Source: an uncultured bacterium (GTDB lineage: Bacteria; Bacillota; Clostridia; TANB77; CAG-508). From it: DNA of 19,995 bases. The translations under genes were made by a program, and so were the position numbers. The notes under the pieces are model-generated. The model had not been told where the DNA came from and did not search any database. It was given only the letters and a program-made list of their open reading frames with translations. The stretch lies in assembly GCA_905214245.1 (NCBI GenBank), contig CAJMLO010000015.1, forward strand, positions 1 through 19,995, read 5' to 3'. Each line of letters begins with the position of its first letter. Within the stretch, counting starts at the first letter, position 1. Positions 10,981-19,513 of this stretch are shown one piece after another.

Positions 10981-12099
10981 TTATCCTAGCACTACTGCTG
11001 CTAATGATGGATATAATGGTGCAAATCCATAAATAGTATCAATAGATAGCATGTTTTTCTTTGTTTTCATATCGTATCCATATACAACTCTTAGATTTAA
11101 TCCTTTATAAGAAATCACATAAGAATCTCTACCATCTACTGGTAATGCTAATGCTCTTGATACAAAAGCAAATGCTAGTTTATTAAATACTAAGTTAGCA
11201 ACATGACCACCAGAAGTTTTATCTACAAATGTTACCTCTGTATCTGCTGCAATTTCTTTTACTACTGATGGATACACTTTTACAGTTATTACTCCTGTAT
11301 CTGCTGTTGCATCTTCTGTAACAACATATTGTTGTCCATCTACAGTAAATAAATCTCCTTGTACTAATGTTTCAGCGGCAGCTCCACCTTTAAGAACTAT
11401 TGTATCACTACCTTTATTGGCTTTTGCATTTGCTTTTGGAGTTGTAACTTTTGTAAATGATCCAGCTTCATGAACTGCAACTTGTTGTGACATAAAATTT
11501 TCTAGTCCTTGTATTCTACCAATAGAACCTTCTCTTAATGCTTGTGTACTTCCAGATTTTTCAGCATGTAAAATCGCGTCTATTGTAGAGAATTTTACAT
11601 CTGCGTCTGGATCCCATACAGCATATCTATTTCCCATTGGAGATTTAGCCTTATTTAATAAACCTCTGGCATTTGCCATTACTTCGATTGTTGAAGGTGT
11701 TGTTCCTGCTGTACCTAATGTTTTATAAACATTTTTATACATTTCAAGACCTTCCTTATTGATTTTTTCTGCAATAGCCTCCATCATAGGTGTTAATATT
11801 TTTTCGTTAAAAGCTACTCTATCTAGTGTTAGCTCTTTTGATGTGATTTCTACTGATACATCAGCTATATGATCCATTACTACTGGAACACTTTTTTGAT
11901 TGATTTCTTGAATTGTTACTTCATCCTTAAAGTCTTTTGCTTCAAATTGAGCTGGTTTTTCAACTTGAATTGTATCTCCTTCTTTTACAAAGTCTTTACT
12001 GTAATCTGTATAGAATAACTCAGGTACTACTAAGTTATTTACTAGCATTGGTAATGCTTCTCTTGCTATTCTTTGACATGTTAATAATTTGTTTGGCAT
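10981..12099 (-). CDS. Major capsid protein, P22 coat-like family
   Basis: The 372-residue protein starts at ATG 12099 after GAGGG. The N-terminus (LLTCQRIAREALPMLVNNLV, then DYSKDFVKEGDTIQVEKPAQ) is the signature of the Clostridial branch of the P22 gene-5-like coat family. Other features are a conserved IEVMANARGLLNKAKSP helix, a LENFMSQQVAVHEAGSF segment and an inserted beta domain (SDTIVLKGG to VTVKVYPS) like the P22 I-domain. The C-terminus, YGFAPLYPSLAAVVLG, is also typical. It makes the head shell with the scaffold encoded just upstream. It contains no CGG codon and is not frameshifted. Confidence 0.92.
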   Translation of the reverse strand: MPNKLLTCQRIAREALPMLVNNLVVPELFYTDYSKDFVKEGDTIQVEKPAQFEAKDFKDEVTIQEINQKSVPVVMDHIADVSVEITSKELTLDRVAFNEKILTPMMEAIAEKINKEGLEMYKNVYKTLGTAGTTPSTIEVMANARGLLNKAKSPMGNRYAVWDPDADVKFSTIDAILHAEKSGSTQALREGSIGRIQGLENFMSQQVAVHEAGSFTKVTTPKANAKANKGSDTIVLKGGAAAETLVQGDLFTVDGQQYVVTEDATADTGVITVKVYPSVVKEIAADTEVTFVDKTSGGHVANLVFNKLAFAFVSRALALPVDGRDSYVISYKGLNLRVVYGYDMKTKKNMLSIDTIYGFAPLYPSLAAVVLG

Positions 12100-12116
12100 A
12101 ATTCATTCCCTCTTTC

Positions 12117-12713
12117 TTATTTATTATTTTTTTCTTGAAGTGCGAAAAATTCTTCATCTGACAAATTATCTAAATCGTCATCATCATAACTTCCATCTTC
12201 TTCTTTTCTTTTATTTGGATTACCATCACCTAATCCTTTGTTTACACTTTTATCAATTTCAAATAGATAAGCATCACTTTTCTTTAATGCTTCTATTTGG
12301 TCGTCAAATCCTAAAAGTTTATCTCCATCTAGCTTAATCTTGTCTAAATCTAGATTTGCTTTTACAGATTTAACGTTTTTAGCCTTAGCATTATTTATTG
12401 CTAAATCTATTTTACTTTCTAGTCTTACTTTTTCTATTTCAGCTTTTGAATTATTTTCAATTTCTTGTTTTTTAGCCTCATAATCAGCTTGACTAATTGA
12501 GCCTTTTTTAAAGTTGTTGTACTCATCCTCAACTTTCTTCTTGTCTTCCTCTAATGTTTTCTTTTCGCCTTTAACGATTTTCAATTCTTCATTGATTTCG
12601 TTAAATTCTTTTGCAGGTTTAAAATACTTTGGCAATTCCTTAGAAATTTTACCTTCTAATTCATCTGCATTTTCTACTCCTGCATTTTTTAATAATTCTT
12701 TTAACCATTCCAT
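12117..12713 (-). CDS. Scaffold protein, phage GP20-like
   Basis: The 198-residue protein starts at ATG 12713 (MEWLKELLKNAGVENADELE) with AGGTAGG upstream. The N-terminus is the usual start of the minor structural GP20 / scaffold family. Residues about 40-110 form a long charged coiled coil. A small helical part and an acidic tail (DGSYDDDDLDNLSDEEFF) follow. It lies directly upstream of the coat gene, as scaffold genes do, and should guide capsid assembly and then leave. No CGG codon is present. Confidence 0.88.
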   Translation of the reverse strand: MEWLKELLKNAGVENADELEGKISKELPKYFKPAKEFNEINEELKIVKGEKKTLEEDKKKVEDEYNNFKKGSISQADYEAKKQEIENNSKAEIEKVRLESKIDLAINNAKAKNVKSVKANLDLDKIKLDGDKLLGFDDQIEALKKSDAYLFEIDKSVNKGLGDGNPNKRKEEDGSYDDDDLDNLSDEEFFALQEKNNK

Positions 12714-12833
12714 AATTGGTCCTACCTTTCTAGCTTTTTTATTCTGGTGCTACCAGTACGAAAGTTGCTTTTTGTTTATTCTCACAAGCAAATGAGTAAT
12801 AAAAAAAGACAGTTTAAAGCCATATCTAGGGCA

Positions 12834-12860
12834 TAAAAATAAGCCGTATTTCTACGACTT
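12834..12860 (-). terminator. Terminator between the toxin-immunity pair and scaffold
   Basis: An 8-bp stem (AAGTCGTA with TACGGCTT, one G-U pair) and GAAA loop are followed by ATTTTTATG on the minus strand. It splits the late operon, so scaffold and coat may have their own promoter in 12714-12833; I could not identify it. Confidence 0.7.
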
Positions 12861-12940
12861 TACTTGGTATAGGTTGTAAGGTTTACATCCTCCATTTAAC
12901 TTGATCTGAAACACAAGCACCTATTTATAATTTTAAAATA

Positions 12941-13222
12941 TTAATAACTATTTATACATCTATTTTTAAAGAAGCTTTTCCAATATGGGTTTTCTTTATC
13001 AAATAATTCTTTTTCCTCTTTGTTAAATTTTTGTGGATAATCTGTCCATAAGTTATATATTTTTTTCTTATCAAAACTGAATAATAATTCTCCTATAATT
13101 ACATCATAATTTTCATCTATAAAGCCTCTCTCTTTATCATATAATCTATAATGAGTTACTTTCCATATTTTATCATCCAAATTTTCTTTATAAAATTCAT
13201 AGACATCACTTTGCACTTCCAT
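12941..13222 (-). CDS. Candidate immunity protein for the MuF-linked toxin
   Basis: The 93-residue protein starts at ATG 13222 inside the last codons of the MuF-toxin gene and overlaps it by 17 bases. The two are therefore translationally coupled. The sequence is acidic and aromatic, with VIIGELLFSFDKKKIYNLW and DYPQKFNKEEKELFDKENPY motifs, and no membrane segment. Small acidic genes placed straight after a MuF-toxin gene are usually its immunity partner, a pattern known for polymorphic toxins carried by temperate phages. I do not recognise the family, so the immunity role is inferred from position. It is followed by a terminator. Confidence 0.65.
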   Translation of the reverse strand: MEVQSDVYEFYKENLDDKIWKVTHYRLYDKERGFIDENYDVIIGELLFSFDKKKIYNLWTDYPQKFNKEEKELFDKENPYWKSFFKNRCINSY

Positions 13223-14922
13223 TTGCCCCTTTCAGTTGTTTTGTTTCTAGTGTGTTAATATATCCTAGTATTTCTTTAAATTCTTTTTTATTTGTAAACT
13301 CATCTATATTTATTAAAAGGTTTCTTGCTTTAACTTTATATCCTTGTATCGTGTGTGTTTGTTTACATCCAAATCTGTGTTTTAATGTTTGACTTGTAAA
13401 TTGTTTGAATCCATTATCTATGTTATCTTGTAATTCTAGATATTGCAACTTTCCTTCTAATTTTCTTACTATTGCTGCATGTGCCCCTGTTGATAAATAA
13501 TATTCTTTTCCTTCTTCAACTTTATTTAGCAAATTCATTGCTCCTAAAGTATCGTTATAGTTTAACTCTATTTCGTATTTTATCTTTAATTCATCGCACA
13601 TTTTTAAGATATTTTGTGGTGTAGAAAAGAATCTTTGACTTTCTCCTCCTCTGAAATCTAAAACATTAAATCCATTTTTATTGCCTATATATGTCAAAGC
13701 AGCCGAAGAACAAGAACCTTTTGTCTCATCTCCTCCACAAATTCTTTCTATTATTTCATTATTTGCTAATTGTCTTTCTAATTTTTGAACTGGAAGATAT
13801 TCAATATTAACACTTTTTAGATTTTTAATTACTTGAATATTCTCATTTATTTTACCATCATTTTTTTGTCTTGTCGACATATTACCTATATATGTTTCTT
13901 TCCATTTCTCGTAATTCATATCTTGTGGTACTAATATTGTTTTTCCATTTTCATCTTTTGCTCTTCTTTGTAAACCTTCTGTTATATCATCATCAAATAC
14001 AGCTACTGTTGTGCATCTGTCGTTCGGATGTATTGGTGGATAATTCTTGCCGTGGCTGTCTATCTTTCAATTTAAACACTTTATTGTCTAATTCTGCACA
14101 ATGTTTACAAGTAACATTGTCTAGTGTTGCTATAAATCTGTATTTTTCTATGTCTAGTTCTTCATACGATAACATTTCCGCTTCGTTTGCAAAATGATTT
14201 ACTTCTGTTCTTACTAATGTAGTAGCATTATATAATCCCACGTTCATAAAGTTAGATAATTCAGAGGCTATTTTTTGTATTGTTTTTCCTGACATTGTAT
14301 CTGCTGTTAATTGAGTTCTCAGATAATTTCCCAATTTTTCGCTATTTTTCCATATTCTTTGAGAAAAATTCGCATTATCAGTCCATTTTTCATTCAATAA
14401 TAGATTTATTGTTCTATTATCTATTTGCGAAAAACTAAAACCTAATCCAGTAGATTTCTGAACATTGTATATGTTGTGATAGTATCCTTCTTTGACTGTA
14501 TCCACATATCTTATTTCGGTTATCTGCTGTTCTATATCTGCTAATTTCTTTAATTCTAAATCTATGCTCTCTTGTAGCTGTTCATATCTTGATATACGAA
14601 AAGAATAAGCAGATGAGTTATATTTCAATAACATCTTCTGCTTAATATCTTCATTTTTTATATTATTATTTATTGTAGTTAATAAGTTTCTTCTATATAT
14701 ATCTGTTTCTTTTTTATTTAATAACTGATTTAGAACTTTTTTATCAAGTACATCCGATTTGCTATAATTTTTATATATTCTACTAATTTCTTTATTTATG
14801 CTTTTTGTTGTTCTTTCATATGATTCTATTAAACTTTTTATAGTGTTTTCAGTCCCTTTTTCTAGCCTTTTCATTAACTCTGTTTGTCTTTTTTCCCAAT
14901 AATCTAGAGGTTTTCTAGCCAT
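13206..14922 (-). CDS. MuF minor head protein fused to a papain-fold-like toxin domain, read through a CGG +1 shift
   Basis: The start is ATG 14922 after GAGGTGAT. Residues 1-290 hold a long helical arm and most of the Mu gpF-like domain (TLVRTEVNHFANEAEM, then ATLDNVTCKHCAELDNKVF). Codon 291 is CGG. Skipping its C gives QPGKNYPPIHPNDRCTTVAV, completing the MuF motif, and continues to TGA at 13206, for 571 residues. The C-terminal 240 residues contain a Cys in KGSCSSAALTYIGN (about 404), a His in STGAHAAIVRK (about 481) and an acidic LELQDN segment (about 499). Together these look like a papain-type catalytic set. MuF proteins with C-terminal toxins are known in temperate Bacillota phages. 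Here the toxin part is reached only if CGG is recoded. Confidence 0.82.
14050..14052 (-). other. Putative +1 recoding codon CGG in the MuF-toxin gene
   Basis: The zero frame reads CAG CCA CGG CAA GAA. Skipping the C at 14052 gives CAG CCA GGC AAG AAT and restores the HPNDRC end of the MuF domain plus the whole toxin region. Confidence 0.82.
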
Positions 14923-14932
14923 TTAATCACCT

Positions 14933-16450
14933 CTATTCTTGATTACCTTCATTACTATGATTGTCTTCAAATCCTCCTGCATTGTTAAATATCTCTTGTT
15001 GCATTTTTAATTTTTCTTTTTGTTCTTCCTTTATTCTTTGTAATTCCATATCGACATCATCACATAAAGGATGTTTTTCAAGTTTTGTTTTTGTGCTTAG
15101 TATAGTATCATTATTTAAAGTTGTTATTTTTTCGTTTTCATTAAATATTCTGGACTTATTAAATTCTATTTTAAAATCAAATTCATTTATTTCTTTTGGT
15201 ATTTTACCTTGCATTTTCAAATCCTGTAATACATACCATAAAATTTCATATATAGCACTTGTTAGTCCACCTATGCTGTCGTCTGCTTTCATGTCTAAAT
15301 CTGTATATAAAAACTCTAATGAAACACCACTTGGAGCTTGTCCTATTAGGTCTTTATTACTTGTATCTACAGCTCTACCAAATTCATATATAAGTTCTTT
15401 TAGTCCTTTTAATAATGCTTGTCTTGCTTCGTATGGTATAGGCAATAATTTAGCATCTATTTTCCCTGCTGTATCATTTGTTCTTGCTACTCCATTAACC
15501 TTCAAGTTTTCTATCAACGCAAGTAAATCTTCTGCTCCATAACCATTAATTAACCATATAATTTCTTTTAAATCTTCTACCGTATTTACAAAATTGCTAT
15601 TTATCAAATCGTATGCATCTATTAATGGTTTTATAGGTTCTAAATCTGTCATTTTTTCTTCATTGTTTTCTATTTCAATGAATGGTACTTTACCCCAGCT
15701 GTGTTTTTCTACTCCTTTTAGATTATTTAAAGCATTATCATATATTTCTCTGTACCAATGGCATTCCGGTCTTTCTCTAGTAACATCTTCTAAATATACT
15801 GTTGTATCTCCAATTTTAGTTTCAATAAAATATCTTACTTCTTTCTCATCCCAATATTCAACATATATTCTATCTTCTGGTTTATCTCCAGTTAAATCTT
15901 GTATTGTATAAAAATGTATAAAACCTATTAAATATGTCTGTGTTTCATTATCATAAATTGGAATACATTCTTCCGATGGATATTTTTCAAATACCAATTT
16001 TCCATTTCTATAATTAGGATGTAGCCAAGCTCTACCTTTATTACTCGCCTCTTTTACCCTGTTCTTTATAAGCTTTTCAAAGTTAGCTCCTAATATATTC
16101 CATACCATATTAGTTATCTTCTTTTCAGCATTTTTAGTTTTTTCCTCTTCTTCTCCTTTAACAGGGGTATTATATGTTATAGTTATAGGTTTTCCACATA
16201 CATATGTTTTCTTTTGATTTACTTGTTTCCAATAAAAGCCATGAGGTATATGTTCATCCGACTTGTTTTCATTGACAATTTTCTTTTTGTTTCCTGTTTT
16301 TTGGTCAAACACTGTATAACTTTTTAAATCTTTTTTTAATATATCGTTTTTATCTCGAAAATATCGTTCGCCTTCTAGCATTTTTCTTTTTACATCTGAC
16401 ATATTAAATTGAGTTATTAGTTCTTTAATTATTTTACTTTCTATAGCCAT
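14933..16450 (-). CDS. Portal protein, SPP1 gp6-like
   Basis: The 505-residue protein starts at ATG 16450 with AGGAGG upstream. Features of the SPP1 gp6-like portal family are the GERYFRDKNDI segment near the start, HIPHGFYWKQVNQKKTYVCG, ASNKGRAWLHPNY, VPFIEIENNEEKMTDLEPIK and APSGVSLEFLYTDLDMKADD. The last segment is part of the conserved stem. The portal forms the ring through which DNA is packed and to which the tail is joined. Two CGA codons are used for Arg in GERYFRD, showing that CGA is decoded normally here. There is no in-frame CGG. Confidence 0.92.
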   Translation of the reverse strand: MAIESKIIKELITQFNMSDVKRKMLEGERYFRDKNDILKKDLKSYTVFDQKTGNKKKIVNENKSDEHIPHGFYWKQVNQKKTYVCGKPITITYNTPVKGEEEEKTKNAEKKITNMVWNILGANFEKLIKNRVKEASNKGRAWLHPNYRNGKLVFEKYPSEECIPIYDNETQTYLIGFIHFYTIQDLTGDKPEDRIYVEYWDEKEVRYFIETKIGDTTVYLEDVTRERPECHWYREIYDNALNNLKGVEKHSWGKVPFIEIENNEEKMTDLEPIKPLIDAYDLINSNFVNTVEDLKEIIWLINGYGAEDLLALIENLKVNGVARTNDTAGKIDAKLLPIPYEARQALLKGLKELIYEFGRAVDTSNKDLIGQAPSGVSLEFLYTDLDMKADDSIGGLTSAIYEILWYVLQDLKMQGKIPKEINEFDFKIEFNKSRIFNENEKITTLNNDTILSTKTKLEKHPLCDDVDMELQRIKEEQKEKLKMQQEIFNNAGGFEDNHSNEGNQE

Positions 16451-16460
16451 TATTTGCCTC

Positions 16461-17790
16461 CTAATTTCTTAAATATAAGTCATCACTACCATACCTTAGT
16501 GCATCTATATAGTGATTGTTTTTATCTTCTGGAATATTCAATGGATTATCTTGCTTGTCTGTTTTCCATCTATATAAGCCTAATTCATTGATTAGACCTT
16601 TGCATTTAGGGTCTACTATTATTTCAAATCCTTTTAACCACTTAATTCCATGTAATATACTATCTGGTCCTTTTTGTGCTGGTATTGCATTTATTCCTAA
16701 ATTATTTAATTCTGCTATACTTTTTGGTTCTGCTGCATCAGCTTTTATTAATGCATATGGTTCTATTCTTCGTTTTAATTCATTTGCTAACATTTCATTT
16801 GTTAGTTCTGTAGCTCCAAATTCATCAAAAACTACAATTCTTTTTGCTTTTAAATCTACATTGAACTGCAAAAAAGCAGAAGGGTCTGAACTGTATCCAA
16901 AGTCCAAACCTCTTCTGATTAATTCAAATGTATTTTTATATTTTTCTGTATCTTCTATATGCCAATTTCTAAATATTAAACCTTTACTTACACCAGGCAT
17001 TCCTAAGCCAGATGTTTTGTAATCTTCATAATCTTCTTTCTTCTTTTTTTCATATCTAGCATAGTCTTTAACATCCAAAAATTCATTTAGTTTATAATTT
17101 GTTATCATTAATAGTTGACTTACTTTTTCTTTTACCATTTTGCCTTGATATTCAAATTCTTGTTCATATTCAACTATTAATTCTTGTTTACCTTTTTCTA
17201 TTAGTATTTGTTCATCTGGTGTTAATTTACTTGTTAATTCTTTTACAATAAAATGTTGTTCATTCCACGGATTAAAACTTGCAACAGTCTGATTGAAATA
17301 ACCTTCTGGCATTTTACCTCTTATAGACATTTTTACTTTATCATATGTATCCTTTTTATCTATTTCAAAGGCTTCCTCAAACCAACCGCCAACACAAAAC
17401 TAAATTAGGGTCATCTATTGTTATTGATGCTAGCTTCTCCCAGTCGTCTAATCCTCTAAAAAATATCTTTTGCCCCGTATATTTGTTTACCGCTAACAAT
17501 GGATTTGTTGTAAATTTCCATTCGGCATAAACTTTTATTTTTTTAGCTGCCCAAACTAAATCTGCATATACACTATCTTTTATAGTAAGTGCTGTATCTC
17601 TCATTGCTAGTAAACAAGCTCTAGGATATTGTTTTAAAAGTTTCATCCACCTTAAAGCTATAGTTTTTGATTTTTTGCTACCTTTTGAGCCCATTATTAT
17701 AGCTTCATCGCCTTTAAAGTTCCAAAGTGTTGCATATCCTTTTCCAATCATTTCTTGTAAACTAATTCTTTCTTTATTCACTAACATCAT
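16461..17790 (-). CDS. terL: Large terminase subunit, read through a CGG +1 shift
   Basis: The reconstructed protein has 442 residues. It starts at ATG 17790, overlapping the small subunit gene. The Walker A segment is GSKGSKKSKT at 34-43, unusual in having Lys where Gly is common. Codon 135 is CGG and the zero frame stops three codons later. Skipping its C gives NLVLCWGWFEEAFEI at 129-143, the Walker B strand and the catalytic acidic pair. The ATPase end (MSIRGKMPEGYF, then ASFNPWNEQHF) and the nuclease follow. Nuclease acidic residues are visible in GLDFGYSSDPSAF (D296), IKADAAEPKS (D351) and HYIDALRYG (D429). It drives DNA into the prohead and cuts the concatemer. Without the shift no active motor can be made. 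Confidence 0.92.
17386..17388 (-). other. Putative +1 recoding codon CGG in the large terminase gene
   Basis: The zero frame reads TGT TGG CGG TTG GTT TGA. Skipping the C at 17388 gives TGT TGG GGT TGG TTT GAG GAA, which restores LCWGWFEE in the Walker B region. Confidence 0.85.
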
Positions 17791-18325
17791 CTACCAACTC
17801 TACTTGTACAGCATTTTTCATATTTACATTTATGTCGTTGAACATTCCTAAATGTTTTCCCAACAGTTCTAATGCTTTTACTTTGTCGTTTGTCTTAAAC
17901 TCTATTGTTTGTTCTTGAATATGCTCAATAGGAACTTCATTGTCTTTTCCTTTCATATCTATGCTTATTTTCATTGCACCAGCTTTTTGTAGGACCTTTA
18001 CACTTGATATTGCTTTGATTGTTTCTTCATCAATATCTTTTATGGCTTTTAATGTTCCATTGCCATTATATATGTTCTTTATATTAAAAAAAGCTATATT
18101 AGCTAACTCTTTTATTACCATATCTTGTGTAACTTCTGTTCTTTTTTCTATCTCTCTCTGTTTTTCAGATATGTATTCTTGGACCTTAACATTTCTTAAC
18201 ATTCTGCTTGATGCTGCATTAGCTGTTTCATCTTTCTTACATCTTGGATAAGCAACCTTATATGCTCTTGTAGCATTAAGGTCTATTAAATACTCATCAC
18301 AAAATCTTTTTTGTGCATCTGTCAT
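17774..18325 (-). CDS. terS: Small terminase subunit, Terminase_2 family
   Basis: The 183-residue protein starts at ATG 18325 after GAGGTGAT. It opens with MTDAQKRFCDEYLIDLNATR and AYKVAYPRCKK, followed by ASSRMLRNVKVQEYI, the helix-turn-helix DNA-binding part of the Terminase_2 family. The middle region (IKELANIAFFNIKNIYNGNG) and the segment before LELLGKHLGMFN are also typical. It selects the packaging site on the phage DNA and presents it to TerL, whose ATG lies within its last codons. A terminator separates it from the small genes further right. Confidence 0.92.
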   Translation of the reverse strand: MTDAQKRFCDEYLIDLNATRAYKVAYPRCKKDETANAASSRMLRNVKVQEYISEKQREIEKRTEVTQDMVIKELANIAFFNIKNIYNGNGTLKAIKDIDEETIKAISSVKVLQKAGAMKISIDMKGKDNEVPIEHIQEQTIEFKTNDKVKALELLGKHLGMFNDINVNMKNAVQVELVDDVSE

Positions 18326-18351
18326 ATAAGATCACCTCTCTTTCTTATTTC

Positions 18352-18393
18352 TGCATAATAAAAGAGCTTATCTTTGTATATTGATAAACTCTT
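18352..18393 (-). terminator. Terminator upstream of the small terminase gene
   Basis: An 11-bp stem (AAGAGTTTATC with GATAAGCTCTT, one G-U pair) and a 10-base loop are followed by TTATTATG on the minus strand. It would end transcripts from the two small genes to the right, or act as a partial stop within the late operon. Confidence 0.6.
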
Positions 18394-18400
18394 ATCTTTC

Positions 18401-18679
18401 TTATATATAATTTTTTAGATCACCTTTTACTGTTTTTAAAAATTTTTTATACTCTTCCTTTTTATCTTTGATGTTATTGATCGTTTTTAAATAATTGTTA
18501 GGGTTGTCTTTTATTAATTGTGCTACCTCACTTATCTCACTGAGTTCAGTTATTATTTCTAGTTCAACCTGTTTCTCATCTGGTGTTCTTTTAGTTGAAA
18601 AATCCTCATTTTCATACATATCAAGTAATTTTTTATAAATTGGTAAATTCTTTTTATCTCCAGTATGTACTATTCTCAT
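18401..18679 (-). CDS. Small protein of unknown function upstream of terS
   Basis: The 92-residue protein starts at ATG 18679 with AGGAGG 6 bases upstream. It is mainly helical and charged, with MRIVHTGDKKNLPIYKKLLD at the start and KKEEYKKFLKTVKGDLKNYI at the end. I see no membrane segment, cysteines or catalytic motif. A likely promoter lies directly upstream. The spot before terS often holds small early-late switch or HNH genes, but this protein has no HNH motif. I do not recognise it. Confidence 0.65.
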   Translation of the reverse strand: MRIVHTGDKKNLPIYKKLLDMYENEDFSTKRTPDEKQVELEIITELSEISEVAQLIKDNPNNYLKTINNIKDKKEEYKKFLKTVKGDLKNYI

Positions 18680-18710
18680 ACAATTCCTCCTTTAATTTCA
18701 TTATAGAGAA

Positions 18711-18716
18711 ATTATA
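18711..18716 (-). promoter_or_regulatory. Extended -10 promoter (TGG TATAAT) for the 92-residue gene
   Basis: A perfect TATAAT with TGG before it lies 31 bases ahead of the ATG on the minus strand. No clear -35 box is present at 17 bases; TCGACA is found further up at 21 bases. The extended -10 could act without a -35. Confidence 0.5.
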
Positions 18717-18792
18717 CCACTTCATTTTTTAAAAAAATGTCGAAATTTGGAGAAAATGCTTAATTATTATCTAAAATAGCACCATGCTAAAA

Positions 18793-18990
18793 CTAATTCC
18801 AACTAGGATTATAAAATCCCATTACTGTTTTTTGATACTTTGCTGTTCTTTCTATTGTCTTTTTGTATCCATTTATTTTATCTTTGTCCTTTTCATATTC
18901 TAAGCATTTGATCGTTTTAATTCCATCTTCTTCTTTTTCAATTATATTTTTACTACAGTTATTGTTTTTACAAGTTTCACATAACTCCAT
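18793..18990 (-). CDS. Small cysteine-rich protein of unknown function
   Basis: The 65-residue protein starts at ATG 18990 (MELCETCKNNNCSKNI), with GGGGAA a short way upstream. Four cysteines (C-x2-C-x4-C, then one at IKCLEYEK) suggest a zinc site. The C-terminal part is Lys-rich and ends KTVMGFYNPSWN. Another short frame, from an ATG near 19070, overlaps its start, so the exact start is not certain. I do not recognise a family. Confidence 0.55.
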   Translation of the reverse strand: MELCETCKNNNCSKNIIEKEEDGIKTIKCLEYEKDKDKINGYKKTIERTAKYQKTVMGFYNPSWN

Positions 18991-19070
18991 ACATTTTCCC
19001 CACTTATATTATATAATCCACTATGCAATGCTGACTTATCATTATTTTCATCGTTTTTTATTCCTTTCAT

Positions 19071-19108
19071 AAAATTATAAAAGAGTTCATCTTTATTGAC
19101 GAACTCTT
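19071..19108 (-). terminator. Terminator on the minus strand
   Basis: An 8-bp perfect stem (AAGAGTTC with GAACTCTT) and 12-base loop are followed by TTATAATTTT on the minus strand. It would end leftward transcripts coming from the right before the 65-residue gene. Confidence 0.6.
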
Positions 19109-19216
19109 AATATAATAATGTATGCAATCTTTGTAGGATTTTGTCGTTTTATTATTGACAAATCATGTTATCTTTTATATACTACCTCTAGTCGATTGAA
19201 CGTATATAACTCCTTT

Positions 19217-19281
19217 AAGTTGGGTGCATAAATTAATGGTTGACATCTTGCATTCCAACTATTAGTTTATGCACCTAACTT
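19217..19281. repeat. 16-bp inverted repeat with 33-bp loop
   Basis: The arms are AAGTTGGGTGCATAAA at 19217-19232 and TTTATGCACCTAACTT at 19266-19281, paired at all 16 positions with one G-U. It lies 49 bases before the plus-strand peptide gene. The loop holds a TTGACA box. It could be an operator, or a 5' leader hairpin that masks translation. Confidence 0.7.
19240..19268 (+). promoter_or_regulatory. Possible promoter for the plus-strand peptide gene
   Basis: There is a perfect TTGACA at 19240-19245, and 17 bases later a poor -10 (TAGTTT). The -10 overlaps the right arm of the inverted repeat, so a protein bound there could block it. The call is weak because of the -10. Confidence 0.35.
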
Positions 19282-19329
19282 TTCGCTTGAATCGTTATGT
19301 GCAAATACAAATAAAGGAGGTTTATACAA

Positions 19330-19513
19330 ATGATTAAATTGTTAATATTTTTAATCATTAGTGTGATTTTCTTTTTGCGGATTGGGTTTGCTCATACATA
19401 TATGTGCTAAGCACAATTATTCGTTAGCTTATCAATCAACAAAAAGAAGATTTGAGATTTACCCTAACAAAGAAAATCCCAAATCTTCACACAATAATCA
19501 ATCGCTTGAGTAA
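19330..19513 (+). CDS. Small membrane peptide, possible type I toxin, read through CGG
   Basis: The ATG at 19330 has a strong AGGAGG 9 bases upstream. Codon 17 is CGG. In the zero frame the peptide has 26 residues (MIKLLIFLIISVIFFL, then RIGFAHTYMC). Skipping the C gives 60 residues, with a membrane segment (LLIFLIISVIFFLGLGLLI) and a basic, polar tail (AKHNYSLAYQSTKRRFEIYP and beyond). The longer frame ends at TAA 19511, inside the stem of a strong terminator. A probable antisense RNA overlaps its 3' end. Size, membrane segment and convergent antisense RNA resemble TxpA or BsrG toxins of Bacillus prophages, but I see no sequence similarity. The toxin role is inferred. Confidence 0.5.
19378..19380 (+). 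other. In-frame CGG, eighth putative +1 recoding codon
   Basis: The frame reads TTT TTG CGG ATT. Skipping the C at 19378 gives TTT TTG GGA TTG and extends the ORF from 26 to 60 residues. There is no protein family to confirm it, so it is weaker than the other seven. Confidence 0.5.

Larger units (their letters stand above)
18991..19329. other. Intergenic stretch between divergent small genes
   Basis: No gene longer than about 40 codons with a ribosome binding site is evident here. The stretch holds a minus-strand terminator (19071-19108), a long inverted repeat (19217-19281) and a possible promoter for the plus-strand peptide gene. I found no tRNA-like fold. Confidence 0.6.

Noticed and set aside
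12852..12920. A 22-codon GTG-started mini-ORF before the 12834 terminator.
   Set aside because: It has no ribosome binding site and is too short to support; its stop codon falls in the terminator stem, which may be chance.
19070..19329. A tRNA gene that could explain the recoding.
   Set aside because: No T-loop consensus or cloverleaf was found in the non-coding regions of this window.
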